A stretch of 64,000 nucleotides of DNA from Psychrobacter sp. APC 3281 (lineage in GTDB: Bacteria > Pseudomonadota > Gammaproteobacteria > Pseudomonadales > Moraxellaceae): positions 215,733-279,732 of the forward strand of contig NZ_JASDCS010000007.1 in NCBI RefSeq assembly GCF_030407815.1, in the 5' to 3' direction. Shown piece after piece: positions 17,740-27,170 of the stretch. The notes beneath the pieces are model-generated. The model saw only the letters and a program-made list of their open reading frames with translations. It was not told the DNA's origin and searched no databases. How positions within the stretch are numbered: the stretch's first letter is position 1; each line of letters starts with the position of its first letter. The translations under genes were made by a program, and so were the position numbers.

Positions 17740-18576
17740 ATGAGTGACAATAATAACCAATCAGTCGTTCCACAAGACAATAAACAAACTGTTCAAAGTC
17801 CTATTCAGCCTTTGACTCATGATGATATTCGTAGCTTTGTACCGTCCAGTAATTGCCTAGATGGTAAGACTATTTTAGTGACTGGAGCTGGGGATGGTAT
17901 TGGTCGTGTTGCGGCATTGACCTATGCTCGTTATGGCGCCACTGTCTTATTGTTAGGACGCACTAGTAGCAAGCTTGAATACGTCTACGATGAGATTGAA
18001 AGTCTTGGTGGTAAGCAGCCTGCTATGTTGCCGATGAATCTAGAAGGGGCAACTTACTCTGAAATGCAGCAGCTCGAAGGGCTAATTAATAAAGAAGTTG
18101 GCCAGTTAGATGGCATATTGCATAATGCTGGTGTATTAGGACAACTGACGCCGCTTGAGATGTATGACGTTGATACTTTCGCCCAAGTGATGAAAGTCAA
18201 TTTCACAGCGACTTTTATGCTGACTCAAGCGCTATTGCCGTTACTAAAAGATGCTGATCATGGCTCTGTTGTCTTTACCTCTAGCACTGTAGGTACACAT
18301 CCTCGCGCATTTTGGGGTGCTTATGCACTCTCAAAACAAGCAGTAGAAGGTATGAGTGATATCTTTACTCAAGAGACTCAGAACACTACCAATTTGCGTT
18401 TTAACTGTGTTAACCCAGGTGGCACTCGTACCAATATGCGTGCGCATGCGTATCCAGGTGAAAACCCTATGAGCTTAAAAACACCTGAAGATATCATGGC
18501 AGGCTATGTCTGTTTGATGAGTGATGAGAGCATTGGCGTACGCGGTCAAGTGATTGAGCTACAACCTAAAGATTAG
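17740..18576 (+). CDS. Short-chain dehydrogenase/reductase, YciK-like
   Basis: A 278-residue SDR with the cofactor loop TGAGDGIGR at about residue 50, LHNAGVLG, an active-site serine in VVFTSSTVG and the YALSK (YxxxK) pair, then NPGGTRTNMR. The Asp/Gly-rich loop and long N-terminus (about 40 polar residues) fit the YciK group, whose substrate is not established. GTG 17728 is an alternative start; I prefer ATG 17740, although neither has a strong ribosome-binding site. It is third in the ubiG-mupP-yciK run. Confidence 0.87.
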   Translation: MSDNNNQSVVPQDNKQTVQSPIQPLTHDDIRSFVPSSNCLDGKTILVTGAGDGIGRVAALTYARYGATVLLLGRTSSKLEYVYDEIESLGGKQPAMLPMNLEGATYSEMQQLEGLINKEVGQLDGILHNAGVLGQLTPLEMYDVDTFAQVMKVNFTATFMLTQALLPLLKDADHGSVVFTSSTVGTHPRAFWGAYALSKQAVEGMSDIFTQETQNTTNLRFNCVNPGGTRTNMRAHAYPGENPMSLKTPEDIMAGYVCLMSDESIGVRGQVIELQPKD

Positions 18577-18725
18577 TAGCAAAGTTTGTAAATCGATTAC
18601 GTCATTCTTTATGGATGGTTTTATACACTATCGCAGGTTGTAATTAATCATAGCTAGCCCCATCTATTTGTTATTAAAGACATTTGTATTGTCTAATTAT
18701 AATGAATAAAAAATAGGATAAGATT

Positions 18726-18992
18726 ATGGCAGGTGGCTGGTCAAGAGATGGTGCTGAGCATGAACAGATGGATGCAACGGTAAATGATGCGTTGGAGCGA
18801 GCGCGACGTTCGTTACCGACAGGTGTGAGTGCTGAGCTGTGTGATGAATGTGGTAAGCCTATTCCAGAGGCAAGGCGACTGGCAGTGCCCGGTATTCAGC
18901 ATTGTGTTAGCTGCCAGACGGAGCTTGAACAAGAAGCAAAAGCGGCTGAGCTGTTTAATCGTCGTGGTAGTAAAGACAGTCAATTGCGTTAA
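18726..18992 (+). CDS. DksA/TraR-type zinc-finger protein (YbiI-like)
   Basis: The 88 residues are the length of E. coli YbiI. The centre has the C4 zinc finger CDECGKPI...CVSCQTELE, the TraR/DksA signature, and there is no long coiled-coil as in true DksA. These small proteins are thought to interact with RNA polymerase, but the role of YbiI is unproven. A TATAAT box lies 23-28 bases upstream, with no clear -35, and AGGATAAG serves as ribosome-binding site. Confidence 0.85.
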   Translation: MAGGWSRDGAEHEQMDATVNDALERARRSLPTGVSAELCDECGKPIPEARRLAVPGIQHCVSCQTELEQEAKAAELFNRRGSKDSQLR

Positions 18993-19002
18993 AAAATAGT
19001 TA

Positions 19003-19172
19003 GGGCGTGTCATCAATTCAATTGATAGTCATCTAAATGGGTTAAAAATGGCTAAATCTTGCCAAATGGCGTCAAATAACTGACTAATATCTCGATATTA
19101 TCTGCGCTATTTTCCTTGTTTGACTGCGATTTATCTCATTTTTATCACCATTTTTAAAATGAGGACACGCCC
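19003..19172. mobile_element. MITE-like non-coding element, about 170 bp
   Basis: The ends are imperfect terminal inverted repeats: GGGCGTGTCATCAATT on the left and, as reverse complement, GGGCGTGTCCTCATTT on the right. A TA dinucleotide lies immediately outside each end, consistent with TA target duplication. There is no coding capacity. The flanks share TTGCGTT followed by an A-rich tract (18985 and 19176 onward), so the insertion may sit in a small duplicated sequence. A matching transposase is not in the window. Confidence 0.75.
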
Positions 19173-19190
19173 TAGTTGCGTTGAAAAAAG

Positions 19191-19237
19191 AAAGGGCGGA
19201 CATTGCTAGATAAAATAGCAGTGTCCGCCCTTTTTTT
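19191..19237. terminator. Strong hairpin terminator next to the MITE
   Basis: AAAGGGCGGACA with TGCTA pairs with TAGCA and TGTCCGCCCTTT, interrupted by a single mismatch, followed by seven T. It lies between the zinc-finger gene and the convergent COG0523 gene and may serve both. Confidence 0.88.
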
Positions 19238-19245
19238 GTCTATTG

Positions 19246-20529
19246 CTATATAACCAGTGCCATCAGTTCGCGATCGCACTTTTCCCAATCTAACAATACT
19301 GATAATGCTTTGGCACCATTCACAGTTTCTGATTTTTCTGTAGCTTTATCGACAGCATTTGTATCAACAGTATTGCCTAATTGCAAAATAACTTCCAATC
19401 GACTATCAGTCTGTGGGTCGATGGTTCTGGTAGTTAGACTACCAGGGTTAAAATTGATCTGCATCCAGCCATCAGAAGTATGCACCACACCTTTAATGCG
19501 TTGCCAGTTTGGCAATGCTAACAACCAATTCTGTAAATCGTCAGCGTTTAGTATGTAGTGTGCGGGTAGTCGCCATCCTGCCAATTGAAAATCTTGCTGC
19601 GCTTCATGATAGCGATAGGGCAGATCAATATCAGCATTGACCTGAGGATTGGCCTGAGCCTCGCTCTCATCGGTAGATGAACTCGATGATGGCACAGTTG
19701 CTAAAGAATTGGCTGGAGACTGTAAACCAATCATCGATTTTGTAGGATCAGAGATAATGACTTTTCGTTGATTCGAGATAATATAGCTGGGCTTATTCAG
19801 TTGGTCGTTTAAAGTAGACGAGTATGCATCTGCTACAAGTTTATTTGCTACAAACTTATCTGATGAATGAACATCTGATGAGTCAATTGCCCCAGATGCC
19901 TCAGATACCGTTAATTCAGAAGCGTCCCAAATGATTTTTACTTGTGAATTTAGCTTGGCTATCCATTCTACCAAGGCTTGTTTTTCGCTAGTATCTAATT
20001 GGATATAACGATTAATTATCAGCACATCGGCATCACGGACATGCGCTTGAAAACCATCATGATCACGATACTTAATCTGTTGCCACTGCTCGCCACTCAG
20101 TACGGTTATGACAGCATTCATTTTTAGGGCGGTTTGCCAGTGCGGCGCACTAAGTTGTAGTATCAGCTCACGTGGATGTGCCAATCCTGTCGGCTCGATT
20201 AACAATCGCTGTGGATGATGCTCACTGAGCAGACGACTGATTGCAATTTGTAAGGGTAGCTGACTGGTGCAGCAAATACAGCCACCACTGACCTCACGAA
20301 TGGCGATATTCTTTTGCTCAAGATCGTTATCTTGGGAGCTTGCCAGGAGTGCGCCATCAATACCGATACGGCCAAACTCATTGATTAATAGAGCCCAGCG
20401 TTCGTCATCAGGTTTTGTGGCCAGTAACTGATTAATTACGGTGGTTTTGCCAGAACCTAAAAACCCTGTCACTAACGTGCAGGGTATGTTTTGAAACATA
20501 ATTGGGTTTTTCACAAATAGGCTCATCAT
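19246..20529 (-). CDS. COG0523 (CobW/YjiA-type) metal-trafficking GTPase
   Basis: A P-loop GTPase of the family that includes zinc chaperones and cobalamin-pathway CobW. Signatures are GFLGSGKTTVIN (Walker A), INEFGRIGIDG, the metal-binding CxCC motif in GGCICC, and IEPTGLAHP. The C-terminal CobW_C domain follows a long polar linker with DESEAQAN and Ser-rich runs. The frame can begin at GTG 20559; start candidates are ATG 20529, 20526 and 20499. I use 20529, but 20499 gives the most typical N-terminus. The metal is not identifiable from sequence, and no Zur site is evident. Confidence 0.86.
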   Translation of the reverse strand: MMSLFVKNPIMFQNIPCTLVTGFLGSGKTTVINQLLATKPDDERWALLINEFGRIGIDGALLASSQDNDLEQKNIAIREVSGGCICCTSQLPLQIAISRLLSEHHPQRLLIEPTGLAHPRELILQLSAPHWQTALKMNAVITVLSGEQWQQIKYRDHDGFQAHVRDADVLIINRYIQLDTSEKQALVEWIAKLNSQVKIIWDASELTVSEASGAIDSSDVHSSDKFVANKLVADAYSSTLNDQLNKPSYIISNQRKVIISDPTKSMIGLQSPANSLATVPSSSSSTDESEAQANPQVNADIDLPYRYHEAQQDFQLAGWRLPAHYILNADDLQNWLLALPNWQRIKGVVHTSDGWMQINFNPGSLTTRTIDPQTDSRLEVILQLGNTVDTNAVDKATEKSETVNGAKALSVLLDWEKCDRELMALVI

Positions 20530-20593
20530 ATTGGCGCGTGTTTGTGAGTAATCAAACACGGCCTATATTAAAAGAAATTAGATCAGTCAAAAG

Positions 20594-21352
20594 TTATTCA
20601 CTCTTGATGGTTTCTACCTCAGCTTCATCAGGAACGAACACATAACCAACGCCCCAGACGGTCTGGATATAACGCGCCTGTGAAGGGTTGTCTTCAATCA
20701 GACGACGTAGACGTGATACTTGGACGTCGATAGAACGCTCCATCGCACCCCATTCACGACCACGAGCAAGGTTCATCAACTTATCACGAGTCAATGGCTC
20801 ACGTGGATGCTGTACGAGCGCTTTTAGTACTGAAAACTCACCTGTCGTCAAAGTGACTACGTTACCATCACGTTTGAGCGTACGAGTCGATAGATCTAGT
20901 GTCCATGGACCAAACTCGACCACTTCCATTTGATGACTTGGCGCACCTGGCAATTCACGGTTTTGACGACGTAATACAGCTTTGATACGAGCCAATAGCT
21001 CTTTTGGATTAAAAGGCTTAGGCAGATAATCATCTGCACCCGCTTCTAGACCTGCGATACGGTCTGCATCGCCACCTTTGGCAGTCAGCATAATGATAGG
21101 AATATCTGCATTGTCTTCACGCAGACGCTTACAGATACTGATACCGTCTTCGCCTGGCAGCATCAAATCGAGTACGACCAAAGAGAAAAGCTCACGTTGC
21201 ATGAGTTTGTCCATCTGACTGCCATCATGAGCGGTACGAACGACAAAACCGTCGTCTTCTAGGAAGCGTTGCAACAAAGAGCGCAGACGAGCATCGTCAT
21301 CGACGACTAAAATACGCTGAGTCAACGTGTCAGGGCTGTTGTTATCAGTCAT
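20594..21352 (-). CDS. ompR: OmpR-family response regulator
   Basis: The 252-residue protein has a receiver domain with the acidic pocket VVDDD, phosphoacceptor Asp62 in LVVLDLMLPGEDG, LTAKG and the lysine of LPKPFNPKEL, and a C-terminal winged helix (about residues 150-240) ending in RYIQTVWGVGYVF. It is very close to OmpR proper: RLRSLLQRFLEDDGF and REWGAMERSIDVQVSRLRR. OmpR usually pairs with the kinase EnvZ, but the downstream neighbour here is the COG0523 gene, so this locus has no kinase. Confidence 0.92.
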   Translation of the reverse strand: MTDNNSPDTLTQRILVVDDDARLRSLLQRFLEDDGFVVRTAHDGSQMDKLMQRELFSLVVLDLMLPGEDGISICKRLREDNADIPIIMLTAKGGDADRIAGLEAGADDYLPKPFNPKELLARIKAVLRRQNRELPGAPSHQMEVVEFGPWTLDLSTRTLKRDGNVVTLTTGEFSVLKALVQHPREPLTRDKLMNLARGREWGAMERSIDVQVSRLRRLIEDNPSQARYIQTVWGVGYVFVPDEAEVETIKSE

Positions 21353-21730
21353 ACAGGCATCCTTTTATAAAAATTATTGTTATCAGAAACTACAAGTAAA
21401 TAGCTATGAGCAAAAACACTGCCACTAATTATCATTATTTAATTATTGGTTACGAATAAGTACTTCATAAAATTAAAAACTATTGTTCAATATGTCAGCA
21501 CATATCAATATTTGTGTTATTGATACTTTAGTGTATAAGATTGCACCGAGAATTGCATCACCCATGATAATAAATGCTGTATGCGTTTGTTTAACAAGTC
21601 CATAGGATGTGTGATATAGAACGATTCGCGTCCTAAAATGCGCAATAAATAACGAAAAGATAAAAAGGATTTTTATTCATGCAGCTTTTGCTATAATGCA
21701 AAGCTACATTTCTCAACGATTGATACGTAT
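21353..21730 (+). promoter_or_regulatory. Divergent ompR/tex intergenic region with a likely tex promoter
   Basis: An extended -10 element (TTGCTATAAT, the TATAAT at 21692-21697) lies 34 bases before the tex start. The best -35 match is weak. No gene or structured RNA is seen in the rest of this AT-rich stretch. Confidence 0.45.
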
Positions 21731-24277
21731 ATGAGTAGCACTGATACCTTAACGTCATCTCAAACCTCGACAAATGCACAGGTTTTAGATGCAACCACAC
21801 ACGCGAATATTCACGACAAGCTTGCTCGCGCGCTTGGCATTAAGACTGCTCAAGTCAATGCGTTTGTCAAACTTTATGATGAAGGCGCGACGGTTCCTTT
21901 TATTGCGCGTTACCGCAAAGAAAAGACTCAGAATCTTGATGATGCGCAGTTGCGTGCTTTAGAGAAGTCTCTTAATTATGAGCGTGACATGGCAACACGT
22001 CGCCTAAAAATTACTGAGCTGCTAAGCACACAAGGCAATCTGACCGATGAGCTACAGACGCGTATCGATAATGCGACGTCTAAGCTTGAGCTTGAAGACA
22101 TCTATCTGCCATATCGTCCGCGTCGTCGTTCACCTGCTGCTAAAGCTCGTGCCGCTGGTCTTGATACTGCTGCCCAAGCGGTCTTGACCCAAGAAATCAC
22201 CCCGACGGATGCCTTGGCTGATTATCAGATCCAGTCAAGTATCACTGATGACAGTGGTAATGAAATCGAGGTTGACTTTAGCGATATCGAAAAACAACTC
22301 GCAGGCGTACAAGCGATTATCGTTGATGAATGGACACAAGCATTGGGCTTGTTGGACAACTTACGTAGTGGTTTTGCCAAAACTGCCAGTATCGTATCGA
22401 GCGTTGCGAGCGAAGAAAAGCGCGAAGTTGGCGAAAAATTCAAAGACTACTTTGAGCATAGCGAAAGCCTTGCTCGACTGCCAAATCATCGCCTATTAGC
22501 AATGTTGCGCGGTCGTCAAGAAAACGTCTTGGGTCTAAAAATTGAAGGCGAAGACGCACCGTTTATCGAAAAAATTATCAATCATTTCGATGTCGATGCT
22601 AAAGCCCCAGCAGCACGCCGTGAGTTTTTGGCAGAGGCAGCCAGTAGCTTGTGGAAAGACAAATGGCGTCCGCATATCGAGCACCGCTTGTTAACTGAAA
22701 AGCGCCTAGCCGCAGAAGCGGATGCGATTGATGTGTTCGCTAGCAACTTACAGCATTTGCTAATGTCTGCACCTGCAGGTCCTAAAGTAATCTTGGGTGT
22801 CGATCCTGGTATCCGTCATGGCGTAAAAATGGCTATCGTCGATGCGCAAGGTCATGTGATGTCAGATAGCGAAGAGAAGCCTGTTATAGCGACAGTGTAT
22901 CCGTTTGCACCTGATAATAAGATGGATGAAGCCAAGAAAGTCATCGATGCGCTATTAAGTACTTATAACGTTGATTTGGTCGCTATCGGTAATGGTACGG
23001 CAAGTCGCGAAACAGATGCGATGATTAAAGAGATTTTGGCCGCGAATGATGCATTAAAAGCCAAAGCTGTTATCGTTAATGAGTCGGGTGCGTCTGTTTA
23101 TTCAGCGAGTGAACTTGCTAGTGATGAGCTGGCCAATCTAGACGTTTCTGTACGCGGAGCGGTTTCTATCGCGCGTCGCTTGCAGGATCCATTGTCAGAG
23201 CTTGTTAAAGTTGATCCAAAAGCCATTGGCGTGGGTCAATATCAGCATGACGTCAATCAAAACCAGCTTGCAGACAGTCTTGATAAAGTAACTCAAGATA
23301 GCGTGAATGCCGTGGGTGTGGATGTAAACACAGCCAGTCCAGCTATCTTAGCTCACATCGCAGGTCTTAACCGCAATGTGGCGCAGCAAATCGTCACTTA
23401 TCGCAAAGAGCATGGTGCATTTGAGAGCCGTGAAGCGCTCAAAAACGTCCCACGTCTAGGTGCTAAGACATTTGAGCAAGCAGCTGGTTTCTTGCGTATT
23501 CATAATGGTAGCAATCCATTAGATGCCACTGGTGTGCATCCAGAGAGTTATGCATTGGTCGATAGCTTACTCGCACAAGCGGGCAAGCCGTTGTCAGAAG
23601 TTATTGGTAACGACGGTGTGCTAAATACTATCGATACGACTACATTGGCTGCTAACGATGATAATGTCAGCGTAAAAGCGATTATCGAAGAGCTAGCTAA
23701 ACCTGCTCGCGATCCTCGTCCTGAGTTTAAAACAGCTAATTTCCGTGATGACGTCAATAGCATCAAAGATTTGAGCGAAGGCATGACGTTAGAAGGGGTA
23801 GTCACCAATGTAACTGCCTTTGGTTGTTTCGTTGACGTCGGTGTGCATCAGGATGGTCTGGTACATATCTCACAGATGGCAAATGACTTTGTCGCAGATC
23901 CTATGAACCGTGTCAAACCTGGCGATATCGTATCGGTACGAGTTATCTCTATCGATGAGAAACGTGGTCGTATTGGCTTTAGCATGAAACCTGAATCTGA
24001 AAAACCTGTCCGTACGGCTGCCAAGTCTACGACAGCTAGTACAGATGGTGAGAAAACCAGTCGTCCACGCAATAATAATGCAAATAGTGACCGTCCAAAT
24101 AATAGCCGTCCAGCTGCTGACAAACGTCCATCTAAGTCACGTGGCAAGCGTCAGGATAAAGACAACGCGAGCAACCGTAGTAAGCCGGTGAAAAATGATA
24201 AAGCTGAAGCCCCAAGTAAAATGGGTACACTCGGTGCTTTATTACAAGAAGCTGGCGTGACTAAAACTAAGAAATAA
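21731..24277 (+). CDS. tex: Tex-family RNA-binding transcription accessory protein
   Basis: Tex proteins bind RNA and influence transcription and stress tolerance. The 848 residues show the N-terminal helical region with VPFIARYRKEKTQNLDD, a YqgF-like RNase H fold (VILGVDPGIRHG, about residue 355), helix-hairpin-helix repeats (VDVNTASPAILAHIAGLN, VPRLGAKTFEQAAGFLRI) and an S1 domain (about 675-745: GVVTNVTAFGCFVDVGVHQDGLVHIS). The last 90 residues are a basic, Asn/Ser-rich tail, so the protein is longer than the usual 770-780. Confidence 0.95.
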   Translation: MSSTDTLTSSQTSTNAQVLDATTHANIHDKLARALGIKTAQVNAFVKLYDEGATVPFIARYRKEKTQNLDDAQLRALEKSLNYERDMATRRLKITELLSTQGNLTDELQTRIDNATSKLELEDIYLPYRPRRRSPAAKARAAGLDTAAQAVLTQEITPTDALADYQIQSSITDDSGNEIEVDFSDIEKQLAGVQAIIVDEWTQALGLLDNLRSGFAKTASIVSSVASEEKREVGEKFKDYFEHSESLARLPNHRLLAMLRGRQENVLGLKIEGEDAPFIEKIINHFDVDAKAPAARREFLAEAASSLWKDKWRPHIEHRLLTEKRLAAEADAIDVFASNLQHLLMSAPAGPKVILGVDPGIRHGVKMAIVDAQGHVMSDSEEKPVIATVYPFAPDNKMDEAKKVIDALLSTYNVDLVAIGNGTASRETDAMIKEILAANDALKAKAVIVNESGASVYSASELASDELANLDVSVRGAVSIARRLQDPLSELVKVDPKAIGVGQYQHDVNQNQLADSLDKVTQDSVNAVGVDVNTASPAILAHIAGLNRNVAQQIVTYRKEHGAFESREALKNVPRLGAKTFEQAAGFLRIHNGSNPLDATGVHPESYALVDSLLAQAGKPLSEVIGNDGVLNTIDTTTLAANDDNVSVKAIIEELAKPARDPRPEFKTANFRDDVNSIKDLSEGMTLEGVVTNVTAFGCFVDVGVHQDGLVHISQMANDFVADPMNRVKPGDIVSVRVISIDEKRGRIGFSMKPESEKPVRTAAKSTTASTDGEKTSRPRNNNANSDRPNNSRPAADKRPSKSRGKRQDKDNASNRSKPVKNDKAEAPSKMGTLGALLQEAGVTKTKK

Positions 24278-24316
24278 ATACTACTAAAAATAGCTAAAAT
24301 TGATAGTTTGATATAA

Positions 24317-24345
24317 AAAAAAGGCAGCCATATGGCTGCCTTTTT
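24317..24345 (+). terminator. Rho-independent terminator after tex
   Basis: AAAAAGGCAGCCA and TGGCTGCCTTTTT form a perfect stem with a minimal loop, 39 bases after the tex stop. It could also serve the convergent gene at 24393. Confidence 0.9.
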
Positions 24346-24392
24346 ATATAAGTAATACGCTTACAAACTAATCAAACCAACTACCTATCTGC

Positions 24393-24971
24393 TTAGCGTG
24401 ATACAGCGATACGACGGTTTTCTTTAAACTGTACGTTTGCTGGCTGAGTAGCTAATAACTCACCACGTTTGTCTTTTTTCTTTTCTTGTAATGTACTAGC
24501 AGCATCTGCAACTCTATTCTCAGTAGCCGCTTCACCAGCGATTAAAGGCTGATAGTCTGGATTGCTGTGTTGCATGTTAGGCGCTTGAGTGTTCTGTACA
24601 GGAGCCTGAGCAGTTGTAGCATTAGTCATTGCTGCCGCATTGGCTGTTGCTTGAGCGTTGTTCATCAAAGCTGCGTTATCATCTCTTGCTGCATCATCCA
24701 TATCGTCAGCTTCGTCATTCATTTCATCTGCTTCATTACCCATGTCCATATCGACATCAGCAGTGTTTGACTCTTCGACATCTACAGCGCCAGGTTGGGT
24801 CGCTAGCAACTCACCATCAGGACCTTCTATTTCAGCCTGTAAAGTGCTCTCGACAGGAGCATTACGCATATCTTCTGGCATTAGATCGCTATTGTTAACG
24901 GGTGCCGCCATTGCCATAGTTGGCAATACAAGGCTGGCGCCGACGATTAGTGATAAGACATTCTTTTTCAT
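24393..24971 (-). CDS. Secreted acidic protein with duplicated GELLATQP motif
   Basis: I do not recognise a family. The 192-residue precursor has a clear signal peptide (cleavage after MAMA, about residue 22). The mature part is highly acidic in the middle (runs of Asp, Glu, Asn and Met around residues 70-95), then rich in Ala, Asn, Gln and Thr. The motif GELLATQP occurs twice, at about residues 53 and 169, each followed by a VxxxE segment, so the protein has a duplicated short unit flanking a low-complexity linker. It is likely periplasmic or surface-associated. A GGAG ribosome-binding site precedes the ATG. Function is unknown. Confidence 0.75.
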   Translation of the reverse strand: MKKNVLSLIVGASLVLPTMAMAAPVNNSDLMPEDMRNAPVESTLQAEIEGPDGELLATQPGAVDVEESNTADVDMDMGNEADEMNDEADDMDDAARDDNAALMNNAQATANAAAMTNATTAQAPVQNTQAPNMQHSNPDYQPLIAGEAATENRVADAASTLQEKKKDKRGELLATQPANVQFKENRRIAVSR

Positions 24972-25652
24972 TATAAAACTCCATGATACATAATTAGCAA
25001 TAGTTAAAAACGATAACTCATATTCAATGATGAGCTGTTTTTATTTAAAGGTGTCTGTAAATACTGTATGCAAATTATCAACGATGTAGTTTATATTTCA
25101 GTAGCAAACTCATTAAGGTTCTAACAGTTTAATGTTTTCTTGTGACGTTATGAAACTGCCATACCTAAAGTCTAGCTAATATTTTAACTTCTAGATTCCC
25201 CAAAACTCATTAGTAGCAAAGGTTGATTGTGTTATTACAACTGTTAGTAAGTGAGTCTGCTAATAATAAATATCTATCGACGTCTCTAGTATTAAAAATA
25301 TGAATGTTTGATTACTTATAGTTGTTATTTGAACTTAGCTTATTGTTATTAATGGTTTTTTTAGGGCTATCTATCAGTGTTATAGAGACTTCTTTTAAAA
25401 ATTTTTATTTATGATTTAAAGCTAGTGTTTAGATAATTCTTAAATTCTATTATATAAACTCTTTGATAACATATACTTCATTAAACTAATGTTTGCATAT
25501 GATTTTTCTACAATATCTATAAAATGATAGTAGTAATACTACATTAGTGATTAGTATCATAAAGTATTAAATAATCGGAAAACAGAAACATTGTTCACCA
25601 AAAAAATACGTTGTTCTCAATTTAATTCTTGTCTAAATTTTTAGAGTAGACA
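24972..25652. other. AT-rich intergenic region without genes
   Basis: About 680 bases, strongly AT-rich, with stops in every frame. It contains the promoter region of the exported protein at its left end. I see no RNA gene, clear repeat or mobile-element end. Its length and composition suggest decayed sequence. Confidence 0.5.
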
Positions 25653-25686
25653 ATAAAAAAACCGTATCTCGAAACCAAGATACGGT
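25653..25686 (-). terminator. Terminator of the saccharopine-dehydrogenase-like gene
   Basis: Read on the minus strand, ACCGTATCT and AGATACGGT form a nine-base stem followed by a run of seven T. It lies 37 bases beyond the stop of the gene at 25723. Confidence 0.87.
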
Positions 25687-25722
25687 CATAAAAACATTCA
25701 GCCTTTATCATAACTCGATATA

Positions 25723-27009
25723 TTAACTATCAATTACTTTAAAGCTAAGACCAGAATGCGCTTCTAAGCGTGTTATTAGCTTATCTCCCATCGCAGATGC
25801 TGGTGTCCAGAACCCACCGCCAACGTCCTCTTTGCTGATATCTTGTGCGAGACATAATGCCGCCTGCGAAATCATGCGAGAAGTACTGCCGTAACCAGGA
25901 TCTCTATCACCTGTTACTTTAACGGTAATAGTGTCATTTTTGGCCGTTTGTCCAAAGTGACGAATATCAAAGTAGCCGTTTTCTTGCTCGTCTTTAGAAG
26001 GGCCTGAGCCAGCTTTTGGTAAAACGTGCTTGGATAGTAACTCGCGACTTGGTTTAATCATCATTGCAGTAGCAAAGCCCAACAAACCTGCACTCATGGC
26101 ATAGCTAGACAGTTTTCCTTTGACGCCATCTTTCATCCACATTGCTTCGTCATATTTGAAATCGCGACCGTACTCATAGCTGAGCAATTGGTTAGTGCGA
26201 TGGACGATACGCGTATTGATGGTCGCCATGACGAACGGTGCTAACCAGCGCTTATGGTTACTGTCATATACTGGTTTGCTGACATTATCCTGACGTACGT
26301 TTGGTGCATCAGTATCATCGTTTAACAGATATGGATTGGCCACTTGTTTTCGACGTGATTTATCTTCGCCAGCTTCTTCAAATATTGATGCCATCGATGC
26401 GATAGTACCGCCTGAGATACCACCTTTCGCTGCTTTGACACGCATATGGATGACATTACAGGTCTCGCCGAACTTTTCTTCTGCCTTAGCTTGGGTAAAG
26501 TACGCGCCCAAATCTGAAGGTATAGAATCAAAACCACAAGAGTTGACGATACGGGCACCACTTTGCTTGGCAGTATCTTGGTACTTGTCCATCATATCTT
26601 TGATGAAAATGGCCTCACCAGTAAGATCGACATAATCCGTACCGTTTTCGGCACAGGATTTAATCAGTGGCTCACCATATTTTAGATAAGGACCGACAGT
26701 AGAGATGATGACTTGAGTCTGTTTAGTCATCTTATCAAGGCTGGCAGCATCGTTACTATTGGCAATGATAATGTCTACCTTGCTCTCAAGTTTGGCCTTT
26801 AGCTTATTGAGCTTGTCTTCATCGCGACCTGCGATTGCCCATGATAGGTTTGAGCCATCTTCGTTCTTATTATTTGATAAAAAATTGGTTAAATAGTGGG
26901 CAGTGATCTGACCGACGAAGCTTGTCGCACCATATAGAACAACTGCATAAGGGCGTGTGTCGCCGCTGGTTTTTTGTGTAGGGTTTTCAGTATCCGTATT
27001 GGTATCCAT
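25723..27009 (-). CDS. Saccharopine dehydrogenase-family / trans-acting enoyl reductase-like protein
   Basis: The 428-residue protein has an N-terminal Rossmann fold (VVLYGATSFVGQITAHYL, about residue 23) and the family signatures STVGPYLKYGEPL, DYVDLTGEA and NSCGFDSIPSDLG. The closest characterised group is the mycobacterial trans-acting enoyl reductase and its bacterial relatives; a lysine-pathway role is unlikely. The C-terminal half includes a hydrophobic helix (SAGLLGFATAMMI) and ends with SRMISQAALCLAQD. Substrate is unknown. Single-gene transcription unit ended by the terminator at 25653. Confidence 0.85.
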   Translation of the reverse strand: MDTNTDTENPTQKTSGDTRPYAVVLYGATSFVGQITAHYLTNFLSNNKNEDGSNLSWAIAGRDEDKLNKLKAKLESKVDIIIANSNDAASLDKMTKQTQVIISTVGPYLKYGEPLIKSCAENGTDYVDLTGEAIFIKDMMDKYQDTAKQSGARIVNSCGFDSIPSDLGAYFTQAKAEEKFGETCNVIHMRVKAAKGGISGGTIASMASIFEEAGEDKSRRKQVANPYLLNDDTDAPNVRQDNVSKPVYDSNHKRWLAPFVMATINTRIVHRTNQLLSYEYGRDFKYDEAMWMKDGVKGKLSSYAMSAGLLGFATAMMIKPSRELLSKHVLPKAGSGPSKDEQENGYFDIRHFGQTAKNDTITVKVTGDRDPGYGSTSRMISQAALCLAQDISKEDVGGGFWTPASAMGDKLITRLEAHSGLSFKVIDS

Positions 27010-27170
27010 ATGTATTGTCCTTAATAGATTTGAGAATAAGTGGATAGTAAACTATAAACCAAGTCGTTTGATTAGGTTAGGGGTTTGTGAGGTCGCTACA
27101 GTTTATAGTTTGCAGCATACCTCACATACAACATCACATATAACGTGAGGAATTTAAAATAGTTCTGCAT

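Noticed and set aside
24629..24993. Overlapping plus-strand frames opposite the exported acidic protein
   Set aside because: They are mirror images of its low-complexity Asp/Ser/Ala codons; the minus frame has signal peptide and ribosome-binding site.
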